From NCBI GenBank assembly GCA_029582155.1, contig CM055897.1, forward strand, positions 19,624,857-19,688,856: DNA of 64,000 bases. The letters are read 5' to 3'. Shown here one piece after another: positions 11,940-24,207 of the stretch. Position 1 is the first letter of the stretch. Each line of letters opens with the position of its first letter. The notes under the pieces are model-generated. The model had not been told where the DNA came from and did no database searches. It was given only the letters and a program-made list of their open reading frames with translations. A program made the position numbers and the translations under genes. Origin of the DNA: Panopea generosa (taxonomy: Eukaryota; Mollusca; Bivalvia; Adapedonta; Hiatellidae).

Positions 11940-14760
11940 AATTACTGTATTGTATTTCTTTTTAAATGATCACTGGGAACGCAGTTGTCATCAATATCAT
12001 CCTGTTAATGTCGTGTTTACATTTCCTTTCACCTCATCCTACTTCGGTTTACCTTTGACAGAAATATCACTCCGCACTCAATTAATCAGAACAATCGTGA
12101 GTTTTTTACAAATCAAGAACAAGACTGGTGCCACATTTGGATCCATTTGACTTCAACTCAAAATGAGACCATGTCTCTAAATCCATTCCCATCTTGTGGG
12201 TAAATAATCGGATCAGAGTCAGAATATAAGTTAACAAATGCATAAAAAAGCATGAAGATAAGTGAAATGTCCTTGAGTAAGACATTTTATGCGTATATAG
12301 TACCGGTTCTACCCAGGAACCCTTTGAGTGCAATTTGTTGATTTGTCTAAGTTTGTATATGTATTGGCTTGTTTAACAATCGAAGTAAAACAAATAATTC
12401 TAAACCATATCAGTTGTTTGTGTTGTCTTCTATTCGTAAGTATTCATTAAACTTTGATTGTTTTTAGATTATCATCGGAAGTAGATTTACATGAACTCTG
12501 TCAGTTTATTTTGTTTTTAATCTTATGCATTGTATATCATTCTACATAATTACACAACAATAATAACCACTTTTGTTAATGAGAGAACTCATTTGAATAA
12601 ATCCAATCTTCAACATATTACGTACAACATTAATTAAACGTGCGTGCGTACGTGCGTGCCTCTCAGTATTAATGAGAGCTACCCGATGTATTAAAGATGC
12701 TAAGAATGTTTATTCCATTATAAATATAAAGCTTTGAAATGATTAATAAAGTCTGCATGTGTTTATATAAGATGGATTAGAGCTCCACAAACAAGAGCGT
12801 AATAGCAAACAAATTTTGAAACATTTCAGAATAAGGATAAACATAATAAAGAGGACAAATGCAGCAAAACGTAAAACAATGGCAAGAGCAAAAATATTAT
12901 TCACAAAATAAGAAAAAAAACGCATTATAAAGAATGTAATGAACAAAGCAACATACATCAGTAAAGTAATACACACTATAACAAGAAGAACGAATGCATA
13001 AAAGAGACAAAAAAAAAACACAAAAAAATAACTGTTACATCAAATGAATGTAGTAGAATTAACCTTACTCACAGGTACACATATATAACACTTGTATCGA
13101 AGCTATATGTGTCTAAAAACCCGGCTGATAGTGTACTGTTGACATATGGATTGTGTTAATGTATCAATACTTCATATGCTCAGGAACTTGTTCTTCTCCT
13201 CTTGTCTATCAACAATCCAGTAGTGCTGCCAGGAGCATAAGGCGCAATACATAAAACATTCTCTGAATGGACACGTTGTTATCCCGAAGTGCTTCCATTG
13301 TCTACCATTGACGGCATCCGTGTGAATGGTAGTCGTGATAAAATGTTGAAATGGTTTCGGTGATAAACAACTGGTCCCCCGTCATGATTTCGATTTTCTT
13401 CATAATGCAATATGTTATAGAGAAGAGTCGAAAGTTCAGCTGGGTACCAGTGTACTTGTTAAATATATATTGGATCTTCTTCTTATATGAGTGACAACAT
13501 AGTATCTTTATAAACAGCGGTGGTAAACAAAAACTTATGCGGACTGTATTTTATTGATGCATTTAATATATTTCATTTTTTAAAACTAAGAAGGAATGTG
13601 ACTATAACAACACTACACAGGTTGACTGCATTGCTTTCTTATATAAAAGTAGCAACATATAGAATATTATCATATCATTTCGGTCTAAACGTTCGTTTTA
13701 ATCATTTTTGTTTTACTTCTAAAATACGAAACATCAGATGTATAAAAAAAAATTATAAATGAATTAAACGAATCTCTGCATTGTATTTGGCATGTGCAAA
13801 AGTATGTCAAATATACAAAAAAAGACGTGTCTACCCCATCATACTTTTTTTTCAAGCATTCTAATTTAACACGTCCACGTCAATTGAACAGCACTAAAAC
13901 AATCATCGGGCCCTGTTCTTCATACATCTAGGGCATTCACTCCCCTATCCCTACAAATGCTTTTCTTGCAATATTAATTTTTATATCTCAACACTAGACT
14001 TTTATCGAACGAAATGTGCACTTGTATAACTAGAGAAAACGTTAAAAATCGTTAATTGTTTCCACCGAGAATGAACGCCACGTCGTAACATCCTATAAAA
14101 ACGTTGCTTTTGCCATCTCTTAACATTAGACATTCGTGCGTGTACCTATTTTAGTTACCAACAGATCTCAGTGGGATTTGCCTTCATCGATTATAACATT
14201 CTTCAGAAATAAAACATGTTGTGGCTTCCTTATACGATTATTCAACAAGAAGGCGATTAAGTTCATGGGAAAGTCCCTATTTTGCCTTTTAAGTCGATCT
14301 CGCGTTGCACCGCCGCAGCCATAATGGTTGAGGAGTTTAAACGAGTTGGGATCGATAGTAATGGAAATGCTGCAGAAAATTATGCATACTGAACGGAACA
14401 GCTAACACGTCATCTGACATTTTATGTAATAGACATTTTATACAACAGTATCAAAGGAATTTCCTTAAAATTTGGAATTGAGTAATAAAGAACATTTAGG
14501 TTATTTAGAAATACTTAATTGTCTGTTAATGGCATAAATAACTTTTAATAGCGTTATTACACCATATTTTGACGAAGATATTGGAAATACAAAAGTGGCG
14601 AGTTAGCTATTCCGTTCAGCACACATAACAATGCGTTTTATGTAACGTGCGCAATCACGTGTATTATATATTTATTTATGGAAAACGTCTTTGTAACAAG
14701 TTTGATATGTTATCAAAGAACTACATGTATTTGTAGAAAAAATGTTTTGATGTTTTATAA
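11940..14760. other. AT-rich stretch, no gene recognised
   Basis: Contains a short GTGCGTGCGTACGTGCGTGC run (12640-12660) and a purine-rich tract at 12780-13030 whose minus strand gives a 92-codon hydrophobic frame that I regard as compositional. A short match to the SINE-D 3' body (ACCGGTTCTACCCAGG) lies near 12302. No supported gene. Confidence 0.4.
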
Positions 14761-14764
14761 AATA

Positions 14765-15012
14765 AAACGTTAAAAACGAATTTATATGTGGCAACAGTCT
14801 CTGTACCAAATTTAAAATAATAGAAAAGAAATTATTGTTTTTTTTATATTTAAAAAAAAAATAAAAGCGACTTTATATATAGCAACAATAAATGTTAAAA
14901 GTGACTTTATATATGGCAACAATAAATGTTAAAAGCTACTTTATATATGGCAACAAAAAATGTTAAAAGCGACTTTTGTATATGGCAACAATAAATGTTA
15001 AAAGCGACTTTT
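14765..15012. repeat. 34-bp tandem array, about 5 units
   Basis: Units AAAAGCGACTTTATATATGG followed by CAACAATAAATGTT recur head to tail, with a more diverged first unit near 14770 and four close units from about 14870. The units are AT-rich and contain TATATA. No coding capacity. Confidence 0.85.
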
Positions 15013-15013
15013 G

Positions 15014-16960
15014 ATTAAAATTGTAACCATATTCCTGAAAGTTGAGCAATTTTTAGACAATTTACAAGCGAACAAAACGGTAAAAAAAGTGTTTATTCTT
15101 AATTAGAACATTTTGTTTATTTTGCTGTTTACTTTTTAAGCAAAATGCATATTAAATCTAATTTCAACGGAGGCGTTAATACAGCAAAGTCAGCATAACA
15201 CTATGTAATAGTTAGTGTTCATTAAGTAAAACAATTAACAATTAAGAAACCCAAAGGTAGCGACCACAGGCTGTTTTAAAAAATAAGAGCGACACAATTT
15301 TGAAAATTGAAGCAATTATATAGGCTAAACACTAAATTGGATTTTTGCACCTATATTAATTACACAATTTTCGTCTATGGAAGTTATATAAATAAATTTG
15401 GGACACTTGTTCACATATTTCACATGACTGAATCTATCTGATCAACAAACGAGCTTTCTTAAAAACAATATTGGAAATATATTTTCAGTGACTGCCAAGT
15501 TTCATTTTTTTTTTCACCACACAGAACATTATATTTTAATATCGACTTAAGCGTGAACATTAATTTTTTCATCATATTGCTAAACACAACTTAATTACAT
15601 ACAAACTAATAATGATTTACAGAACTACAAAAAAAGTCACTAAAACAGAAATATAAAGTTATAATAAATCTACTTCCTCTCAACCGAGCTGTTCCAATTT
15701 TTTTACAAATAAACACCTCATTGTGAAAGGATCTGCTTCAAACCGGAGTTAACACTGTAACCTGAATCATGTGATTTGGTAGTTAGGGTGTGATTTGGTA
15801 GTTAGGGTGCGGCATTGCAGTAATGCCTCTTACCACAAAGAAAAACATTTTATAATGATAACGTTTGTTCCTTTCGAACTACCAATCAAATATGATTAAC
15901 CGATGTATTATTCATCACAAACTGAATATATTCTGCAATATGGAAGCCATCAAAAGTTTATTAGAATAGAGTTCACCGGAAATCGAATTGGGATGCTCAC
16001 ACATCCTCGTATCCATCTAATTAACATATTTATTCGCAATAACACACCACATATTATATAATTGGATAGCTGGATACTTGATTAATCAATTTTGACATGT
16101 CAAATAAAATGATAACAGTTGTAAGTGTGTTTATGTTTTCGTGGCTACTCATTAATTACGTACATCTGAGACGGTAATCACAGTTGTAAGGCGAGATTTC
16201 GAGAACATTATAGATCTCTCGTATGACCCACTTTCCCAAACCCTGGCCTGTTACTCTTTTATAGATTGTTAGGCACTATTTTCATGAATGATAGATTGGC
16301 TTTTCGGCAGTTCCGTCCGCTTTCGCTTATTTATTGACGTGTGAATGGAATAAATAGTGTGGTCATACACTCAATACGTTTTGCGGTTTCATTCACGGAG
16401 AGAATCTTGACTGTAAAGAAACAACACCAACAATTTGGACAATCTTACTGAAAAGGACAGTTAGAAGTCAGTTCGATAATCGATATTTTTCGTTTTTGTT
16501 TCGATATGGAAAGACGAGGCACGAATATCAATTAGTATCGGCCAGTAGCTAAAAGCAGAAAACTAAACTCTGACGAGCATCGTCATTGAAACGACAGCCT
16601 TAAATCAGTTCGTTTTTCGTTTTCCGTATTTTAATTGTTAACATAAAACCAACCCTGTCCTTCCCAGTATCTAATGCTGAAGAGCCGTATACAATTAAAT
16701 ATCAAAATAAAATAAACATGTATGACATTAACTTTTAGTTTTTCCTTGAAATAACTGGAATTTAAATTGGACAACATATAGTTTGTCTAGGCAATTGATA
16801 AAATGACCTACGTAAGATATTTATATGGATATATGTGCACATATCATATGATCATACCATGCCTGTATTGGTTTATTGAATCATATGACGATTGATATGT
16901 GGCACGATGGATACCGTATATCCTTTAACTATTTTCTACTGTTTGTTTATACTTATTTAT
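15014..16960. other. AT-rich stretch with one 19-bp duplication
   Basis: No gene or dispersed repeat recognised. A perfect tandem duplication of GTGATTTGGTAGTTAGGGT occupies 15771-15808. The rest is unannotated AT-rich DNA. Confidence 0.4.
15771..15808. repeat. perfect 2 x 19-bp tandem duplication
   Basis: GTGATTTGGTAGTTAGGGT occurs twice in immediate succession without a mismatch, implying a recent duplication. Confidence 0.9.
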
Positions 16961-16962
16961 CT

Positions 16963-17095
16963 TAGCTCGATTGCGATGAAAGCTCAGAGCTCATAGAAAC
17001 CGTCCTCGAGTTCGCTATCTTGGTAGAACACGGTGATCGAACCCGTACCCTTTGGCGTGAGCTGCCAACACTCTATCCACTACTCTACCGTCACG
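16963..17095 (-). mobile_element. SINE-D copy
   Basis: On the minus strand a tRNA-like head (GGTAGAGTAGTGGATAGAGT, then CGCCAAAGGGTACGGGTTCG) leads into a shortened body ending in a segment complementary to AGCTCGATTGCG. The body lacks part of the GTACTGGTTCTACCCAGG block seen in other copies. Confidence 0.75.
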
Positions 17096-17096
17096 A

Positions 17097-18774
17097 TTTA
17101 TTTTCTATCCTCTGAAACAACATCAAGATTGACTAGGACGTCACGCCGCGCTCTATTATTTCTCTGAGAACATAGCATTAGTCTATACCGCGCTGCCAAC
17201 GTCCCACCAGAGACAGGCACTGTTTTATTGATATCGGCTTTGTAAATTAATAATTAATAATACTCTATTAGTCCAGTATTACATAGGGAAATTAGTAGAA
17301 TTGATCGACATCTATGTATCTTTTCCCTATTACAAAGTCGGAGATGGATTCCATTGTTATCGTTTTTTTCATTAGCATGTATTATACACTCAGGGACTTT
17401 GATATATACAGGTACGTTTAGTGCAGAAAATATCATATTTATATACGTTAAGAGTGTCATCTCTGTCTTCTACTGTCAACATTTCAGGACTGAGACTTGA
17501 TTTTGTATGCATTTTTTCTCCATTCTTCTAAGCTACCCCAAAAAAACTGACATTTTGAGGCAATTGCATTGCATGTATCTAGGCGAATGGTTCATACACT
17601 CGTTAATGATGCTTGTAATTTTTCACTTTTGGGAGTAGCTTCGAAAAATGAAACAAAAGTGCATAAAAAATCGGATGACGTTGTCTGCACTAAAATTACC
17701 CGTATGTTAGTGGTGCGTTTACAAAACACGTATATGTGTCAATCCGCACAGAGACATCGACGCCGTTTTAATATTTTCATTTATCTAGCTGTTTTACGGT
17801 ATAAATTTATATTCGTATTTCACCTTTTCGCTTTTTAAACATGTAACTCTTCGATAATGAGGGCTTGGAGTGTTAGAGTTAGAATTATTTTCGTGTTGAA
17901 TATCGAAAGACGAAACATGGTACCATGTCATTGCCATGTTCAAACGTTATAGTCCATGTTATTATAAAAAAATACAATTGATATACATTGTACAATATTT
18001 CTCGTTCTCTTGTTACATTTACATTTTACGAACACCTGAACCTCCCTTGAACTTAAATCACAATAGCACAAATACAACACCAAAACACCAGAAGTTTTAA
18101 TTAAATAGATACAAAAATAATGTATGCAGATTTCTATCCCACCCCTTCCTAATATAGCCGTTATTGTAGTATATCCGAATTCAGTCCGATCAAAACAGGA
18201 ATTTTTCAATATTGTGCAATAGACATGAGCTATTTATGAGTCCTGCCTGTTCGTTAGTTTTTTATTTAAACATATTTTATTTTCAGTATTATCAAAAGTA
18301 CAGTTTACAAAATATAAGGGATTAGAACGAAAGAATACAATTCTTATAGAGTTCTTCTCCAAAGTAAGTTTTTGACTTCCATCCATAAATTATTTTTGAA
18401 CTTCTCATGTTTAAAAAGGTATTAAATTGGCCAATGACAGTCAACTTATGAACACCTAACATGCTGTACTTCAACGACAGTTAAATTACATGATTTGACA
18501 ATGTTTTGTTACTTTTGTTCGTCACAAAAATCGTTTATTGGGTATTCTGTTAAGAAGATTACCTTCTTGGCACGCCTTTTCACTCACTATCGTTAATGAA
18601 AATCGTCTTTTAGTTTTCTTCTTTTCTTTTGATATTTCTGATCGATATGTGGAGCATTTCCATAGGAGGTTGTTGAACTGTCTTAGTGTATTTTAAGTGT
18701 ATGAAGCTGATGAAGTTTGCATCGTAGCAAGATGCTTTAAAAGAAGAGTTTTTATTTAGTTTATACTAATTTAT
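17097..18774. other. AT-rich spacer, no gene recognised
   Basis: Contains chance frames of 68-89 codons on both strands (17254-17460, 17569-17838, 17940-18209) with no recognised domain and no good splice context. Confidence 0.4.
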
Positions 18775-18775
18775 T

Positions 18776-18942
18776 TTCACTCGATTGCGATGGAATTTCA
18801 GAGCTTCTATGAAGTCCGCTTTCTGGGTAGAAGCAGTACTGAGTATTGTTTTATGAGAGACATAGGGTCGAGTTGGGAATCGAACCCGCAACCTCTGGCG
18901 TGAGCGGCCAACACTATATCCATTACACTACCGCCACCGCTT
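18776..18942 (-). mobile_element. SINE-D, near full-length
   Basis: On the minus strand the head reads GGCGGTAGTGTAATGGATAT (A-box region), then GCTCACGCCAGAGGTTGCGG and GGTTCGATTCCC (B box). The body is AATACTCAGTACTGCTTCTA, then CCCAGAAAGC, and ends CATCGCAATCGAG. This is one of the best preserved SINE-D copies. The family has about nine recognisable members in this window and is its most numerous element. Confidence 0.85.
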
Positions 18943-18943
18943 A

Positions 18944-19400
18944 GTTATTTAACCACCTACAAAAAAATCACTAGTCATCAAAGTATGTGTAACACTTTAA
19001 GATGTGAGTAGGCGACATAGCAATAGTGCAAAGTCAACTGTTTATGTTTATTATTTTAAATTTGACGTTTTTGGGTAGTTAGTTGGGTAATTCTGTGTTA
19101 GAACTTAACCCCTTTCGGAACTACATAGTTACCGGAGACAATCATTGCGAGACTATGCATCTCTTTCTATTCAGTTATTTTAATAGAAGTGAAGAGTAAT
19201 ATTTCATGAATAACACAAAACATTTGATGGCACACAAACGAGTCACATTGGTATGCATGAAGCAAACTAAAAAATGGTTGAGATATGTTCACATGGAGAG
19301 AATCCCGAATAGTTTGCGTAAAGCCATCTATTGGTCGACAGCAATCGTACGATGTTTTCTTATTGGGGAGGATACTATCTGACGAGTTTCCGTTATGTAA
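18944..19400. other. AT-rich spacer, no gene seen
   Basis: A 78-codon minus-strand frame at 19167-19403 shows no domain. No repeats were recognised. Confidence 0.4.
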
Positions 19401-19909
19401 CAACGTAATAATTGTGTGAAGAATTCGTAGTTGGACAATAATTGTGTGAATAATTCGTAGTTGAGTAATAATTGCGTGACGAATTCGTAGTTGAGTAAAT
19501 ATTGCGTAAAGAATTCGTAGTTTAGTAATAATTGCGTAAGACTTCGTAGTTGAGTAATAATTGTGAGAACAATTCGTAGTTGAGTAATACTTGTTTGAAG
19601 AATTCGTATATATAGTTGAGTAATAATTGCGTGAAGAATTCGTAGTTGAGTAATTATTGTGAGAGGAATTTGTAGTTTAGTAACAATTATGTCAAGAACT
19701 CGTAGTTGAGTAATAATTGTGAGAACAATTCGTAGTTGAGTAATACTTGTGTGAAGAATTCGTATATATATATAGTTGAGTAATAATTGCGTGTAGAATT
19801 CGTAGTTGAGTAATTATTGTGAGAGGAATTTGTAGTTGAGTAATAATTATGTCAAGAACTCGTAGTTGGGTAATAATTGTGTGAAGAATTCGTAGTTGAG
19901 TAATATTTG
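19401..19909. repeat. 30-bp minisatellite with ~157-bp higher-order period
   Basis: About 16 units related to GTAGTTGAGTAATAATTGTG plus TGAAGAATTC, many containing an EcoRI-like GAATTC. Variant units recur in order: one with TTGTGAGAACAATTC, one with TATATA inserted, one with GAGAGGAATTTG and one with TATGTCAAGAACTC. This set begins near 19561 and again near 19718, giving a ~157-bp higher-order repeat. The 30-bp period keeps a frame open on the minus strand, which I do not consider a gene. Confidence 0.9.
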
Positions 19910-19910
19910 G

Positions 19911-20964
19911 TTTGACAGGAATTGCTTGTTGTTGTTTTTTTAAATGCTTTTTTGCATTATATGTCAGATGTGAAATACTTATGTTATATACCACTCAAGT
20001 CATATAATTTTTTTTTTCAATTTCAACTACATGTATGTTTTTATCACTGATAATCGGACTATTTCTTATCCAGTTTGTCACTGGTACCGACGTATATGAA
20101 TCACTCTCAAATTCGAGGTGTCTTCCTGCGTAGTATGTATTACATGGACTCATATTCCCAAACAATTAAAATAACTGACCAAAGGTTTATTCTCGTACGG
20201 GTCATTGTCAAACTCCAGGTGTTTTATTTTCAGAGTATTATTCATTTCATGAACTTATATTCTGAATCATTTAAAGAGGTTCACTCTTCAGACACAGATA
20301 AATGCGCAAAACATATAACTATGGAAACTGTTACATGCTTCCGTACTATTGTACATACTTGAATGAGTTACTTGTATATTAGCCTCAACCACTGCATGGA
20401 TGGAAAAGTATGAAACGCCATTCATGTAACTTTTATTACTAACTATATTTTTATTTTAATTAAGATTGAAACAGGAGCAACACTCTGTCTTTCCACCGAT
20501 TTTAAAAATGAAGGGGGAGGTGGTAGTGAATAGTTTCTATATATTTTTTTAAAATTAAGTAAGGAATAGTTTCTTTTATACACTGATTTAATCTTTATTA
20601 TTTTGTTACTCTTTAGTGCATATGCGGTAGAAGTTTCATCCCATGTTGTGTATTTTAACTATGTGAGACAAGTGTACAGATCAATGATGATATGCAGCGG
20701 CTACCGTTTGGTATATGAGACACGGTGTCATATGCGTTCCGGTTAATATATATTTATATGAATATGAGTGCTTGTTTATCCAATATAGATGAGTGTGGTA
20801 TTTCGAACATTATGCAAAGCAGGTAATATTGATGTGTAGTGACCTAGTTGTGTGTTTAATACGTGTTGCAGTCCATTATACATAGAAGTTATATTGTAAA
20901 TCGACCATTAACAACTTGTATGGGCTTTGTATAGAATTTCAGTTATATCATGTCTATGTACTTA
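19911..20964. other. AT-rich spacer, no gene recognised
   Basis: Frame 20075-20362 (95 codons, plus strand) has an ATG but no recognisable domain and no clear splice sites. Nothing else is assigned. Confidence 0.35.
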
Positions 20965-20965
20965 T

Positions 20966-21275
20966 GACTGCAGTGGTGGTTTGATAAGAGACCGTCCGCC
21001 TTTCGGCATGCGGAAGGTCATGGGTTCGATCCTCGGCCGGGTCATACACATATGAAAGACTTGAAAAATGGTACTAGAAACTTCATCGCTTGGATCTCAG
21101 TATTGAGAGGATAATTCTAGAACTGGTCGGCCCGATGTCAGTATAATTTGACTGGGTGGGGTATCATACCATGTGTCCGCGGCATGATACTCCAGTGTGG
21201 CAGCGCTAAGATAACTGTTTCAAGTAGATATCACTGAAATAGTGTTGAAAGCGACGCTTAACACTATACAGCAAC
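20966..21275 (+). mobile_element. SINE-C, near full-length (tRNA-Ala-like head)
   Basis: The head shows AGAGACCGTCCGCC, then GCATGCGGAAGG and B box GTGGGTTCGATCC or close variants. The body carries GTCAGTATAATTTGACTGGG, GGTATCATACCATGTGTCC and GGCATGATACTCCAGTG, and the tail contains GCGACGCTTAACACTATAC. This copy has extra bases in the anticodon loop. The copy at 22047 reads CCGCCTCGCATGC there, consistent with an Ala(CGC)-type anticodon stem-loop. A frame open on both strands at 21276-21521 lies just downstream and is unassigned. Confidence 0.85.
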
Positions 21276-21276
21276 A

Positions 21277-22045
21277 TGTACGCGTATGGCAATACATGCA
21301 TTCTGTTCCTGTTGCAACACGGGTCCATCATGCACCAGAGACATGGCCATGATACCACACCTATCCACATTATAATGACAACGGTTCGACTTAGGGCAGT
21401 TGTTTTTATTACAGGTTTTAGTATGGTATGCTTAATGGGCACGTACCCAAAACTTCCTGCATCCAAAAAGGACGCTGTATCAATATTTGATGCAGGAGTG
21501 TTGAATCTAGTAAATCCATGACACTTTCGTTGATTCTCCACTCGTTGTTTTCCGTATAACTTTGTAATCGTACGTAAAGTGTCGAACTATTTTCCGACTT
21601 ACCCGAATATGTATAGAAGTTTGAGACGTTGATACTTACGACGACTGACGAACGCTTATATGCCAGATTAATTATTATTTCTTATAGAGCTGATTTGTAT
21701 ATAAATTGTAGAATTATTATTTTTGCAACACTTTAAATAAATTCAATACTAAATGAACACTCATGTTAGACAGCTAAAGACAGCGACAGTTGTCTGAAGG
21801 CCTACTAACTACATCAGGTTACACGTTATACGGGGTAACGAGTATTGTTATTATATGGATAACTGTGATCTGATTGTGTTCCATAATAATTTGTAAATGA
21901 AATATAAAAAAAAACCAATTCATTTTAAATGGTATGGTTTTGAATGAATTTAGATTATGACCAAACACGTTACGTCCGAACGTGCACACATTATTTCTGT
22001 ATGTGTGCCGCACGCTATTTATCTTCCTTTACCTGTATGTTGCAT
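21277..22045. other. Spacer between two SINE-C copies
   Basis: Open frames on both strands overlap at 21276-21541 (81 and 111 codons). This part looks less AT-rich than its surroundings, but neither product resembles a known family and no splice sites frame it. The remainder is AT-rich. Confidence 0.35.
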
Positions 22046-22046
22046 A

Positions 22047-22342
22047 GCGCCGCAGCGCGGTCTGTTGAAAGAGCGTCCGCCTCGCATGCAGAAGGTCGTG
22101 GGTTCGATCCTCGACCGGGTCATAACTTGAAAAGGGCAATAGATACTTCGACGCCTTAGTGCTCAGCATTTAGCGGATAGTTTTAGGTCTGTTTGGCCCT
22201 GTATCAGTAAATGTGACCTGGCGGGGTACCATACCATATGTCTTGGGAATGATACTCCGGTAAGGCAGCGCTTAGAATACTGTCTCAAGTAGACACCGTC
22301 GCGATATGACTAAAAAGTGTTGAAAACAACAACAACAACAAC
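22047..22342 (+). mobile_element. SINE-C, near full-length
   Basis: The head AAAGAGCGTCCGCCTCGCAT is followed by B box GTGGGTTCGATCCTC. The body has GACCTGGCGGGGTACCATAC and GAATGATACTCCGGTAAGGC, then CAAGTAGACACCGTCGCGAT. It ends in a (CAA)n tail at 22326-22342. It is in the same orientation as the copy ~1.1 kb upstream. Confidence 0.85.
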
Positions 22343-22343
22343 A

Positions 22344-22985
22344 CAAACATATTGCTTACAGCGCATGCATGTGGTTTTAACAAAACATCAATACAATAAA
22401 AACAACAACAACAAAATTGATGAATGGTCTCTTTATAACATGTCATTAAATTTCAAACCGGAGCCAGCCATTATAATAATCCTCTATCAGCGGCCTATGG
22501 AAATACATTAATGAATCTATTCCATTCTATTCCCTGACATATACGCCACTAATTTTCCTAAAGCAAATATTATATCTATTATGTCTAGCCTGTACTGCAG
22601 TTTCCGAATATAAACTCGCATTTAAATACATATTTAAATTGCTCCGCGAATCAGCCAATTATTTTTCCTCCCTTATTTACGCTTAACTTTCGTCTAAGAC
22701 GCCACTGTGTTGTTGATCGATGCAGGTCCTATCGTTGTCATGCATTTTAATCAACCCGTGTTGCAGGAGGGGGGAAACTCAATACTTTATCTCGATATGT
22801 TTCTAGATTTAAAAGATATGATATCGCGATTTAATTATCGCGTGGGTACGGTACGATCACTTTCCGGCGGACGATTTCTCCGCTTCCCCTGCGTTAAACG
22901 TCTCACGAATCAGTTCCTTTTGTGCTGGTCTCTATATTCAGTCAATTATGTCTTAAGCAGCCTGTCAAGGGAAGGAATTATAGAG
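22344..22985. other. Spacer, no gene recognised
   Basis: Contains a 95-codon plus-strand frame (22707-22994) without recognisable domain; its end overlaps repeat family H. Confidence 0.35.
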
Positions 22986-22989
22986 GCAT

Positions 22990-23125
22990 TTTAAAACAGG
23001 TTGTTGTTTAATGCGGGTCAGTTTGCTCCGAAAACAAATAAATGGGAAATAACAAATGCGGTTGCTCAAGAAAAGTGGTTGCTTAATAGGGGTGACCGCT
23101 TATACAGGTTTGCCTGTATATAAAT
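22990..23125 (+). repeat. dispersed repeat family H, copy 1
   Basis: TGGGAAATAACAAATGCGGT, then AAGTGGTTGCTTAATAGGGG and ACAGGTTTGCCTGTAT. The first part matches the minus strand of 47040-47092. The phrase GCTTAA...ACAGGTTTG recurs at 47124-47155 and on the minus strand at 59985-60020. Element type unknown. Confidence 0.5.
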
Positions 23126-23126
23126 T

Positions 23127-23786
23127 CTAGAAAATTTAAACGTTTACCTAAAATTAAGTGTTTGTTAAGAACTTATTCAATGCGTTCAGCAAATTATCCA
23201 GAAAAAAAGTCCCATTTCGATTAGAGTGTTTTTTCACGAGTTCCAATTAGTTGATGACTTGGGCAATCTTTCTGGCGGTCATATTTTCGCCAGAAAGCAT
23301 TAATGGTCATCAAACCTGGCAACAATTACTCATAACATTATGTTCAATGCTTGTCACCTGTATTAAGACACACATTTGCTTTCTTTGAAAAAAACAACAA
23401 CAAACAAACCGCTTCGCACAGTTCTAGTTCCTATGGCACAATAATTTACTCATTGACACTAGGTAGAGTTAATTGGCAAGTGGGATATAAACCACCAGGC
23501 ACTGTTTTACCGTTTTACCAACATATACTTAGTTACTTAAAAGCTAAACAAAGTTTTGACTGGGTATTTATCTATTTAATAATCAATAGTTCAGTTTTTA
23601 AGTATTAAAATAAAATGTTAGTGAAACAGAAGCTTGGGAAATCACAGCAGAATTAGGCATTTGGACCTCACCCGTATCTACGCTATTCCTATACTTCTTT
23701 CACATACTCAGATATTGAGCTCCACTTCATTAAAATTATAGATTATCATATGATTTAAACAATATTGGAATGATTCTTTTAGTCAA
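23127..23786. other. AT-rich spacer, no gene recognised
   Basis: An 85-codon frame at 23351-23608 has no recognisable domain. The segment 23590-23635 resembles 2440-2490. Confidence 0.35.
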
Positions 23787-23788
23787 CA

Positions 23789-24150
23789 GGACCGGTTAAC
23801 CTAGCCGGTAGCGCGTCTGACTATCAAACCAGGGATCGTGAGTTCATATCCCAGCCCATCCACAGTCGATCCGTAGTGGTTAATTTCCGACATTGCGCAT
23901 CCCTATCATTCGTCCCTTACCGCTGATTCATGTGGGAAAGTTTTCAGTAACTTGCAAAGATAGATGTGCTCGATTCACGTTGTTGTTTCCATGGAGGATC
24001 TTACTTAAGTGGGAAAATCATCTGTTTCTTGCGAAGACGGGTGTGCTCGAGAACTGGCTAACCTTCAAGGATCACAGGAAAGAGTGGTTACGTTAACTTA
24101 TCGTCTGTAAGAGCTCGTAGGTATATAATGACGCTAAATATTCAAATAAG
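23789..24150 (+). mobile_element. SINE-A with internal ~78-bp duplication
   Basis: The head carries a degenerate A box (CTAGCCGGTAGCGCG) and B box (GAGTTCATATCCC). The copy is about 75 bp longer than the others because the block GTGGGAAAG...CTTGC..AGATG TGCTCGA occurs twice, at 23932-23973 and again, diverged, at 24010-24051. It ends with AATGACGCTAAATATTC. The duplication is old, since its two halves differ at several positions. Confidence 0.8.
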
Positions 24151-24207
24151 CATTTAATCAAAATCAGTTTTTATAAACATAGCTTTGGTAAAGGCAATGA
24201 CAGTGGC

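Noticed and set aside
12296..12335. Possible SINE-D fragment (ACCGGTTCTACCCAGG)
   Set aside because: Only about 16-20 bp match; too short to annotate as an element.
12743..13021. 92-codon hydrophobic minus-strand frame resembling membrane segments
   Set aside because: The plus strand here is A-rich, so the minus strand gives Phe, Leu, Ile and Val by composition; no family resemblance.
21206..21541. 111-codon minus-strand frame beside SINE-C
   Set aside because: It overlaps SINE-C, the opposite strand is also open, and no splice signals or domain were seen.
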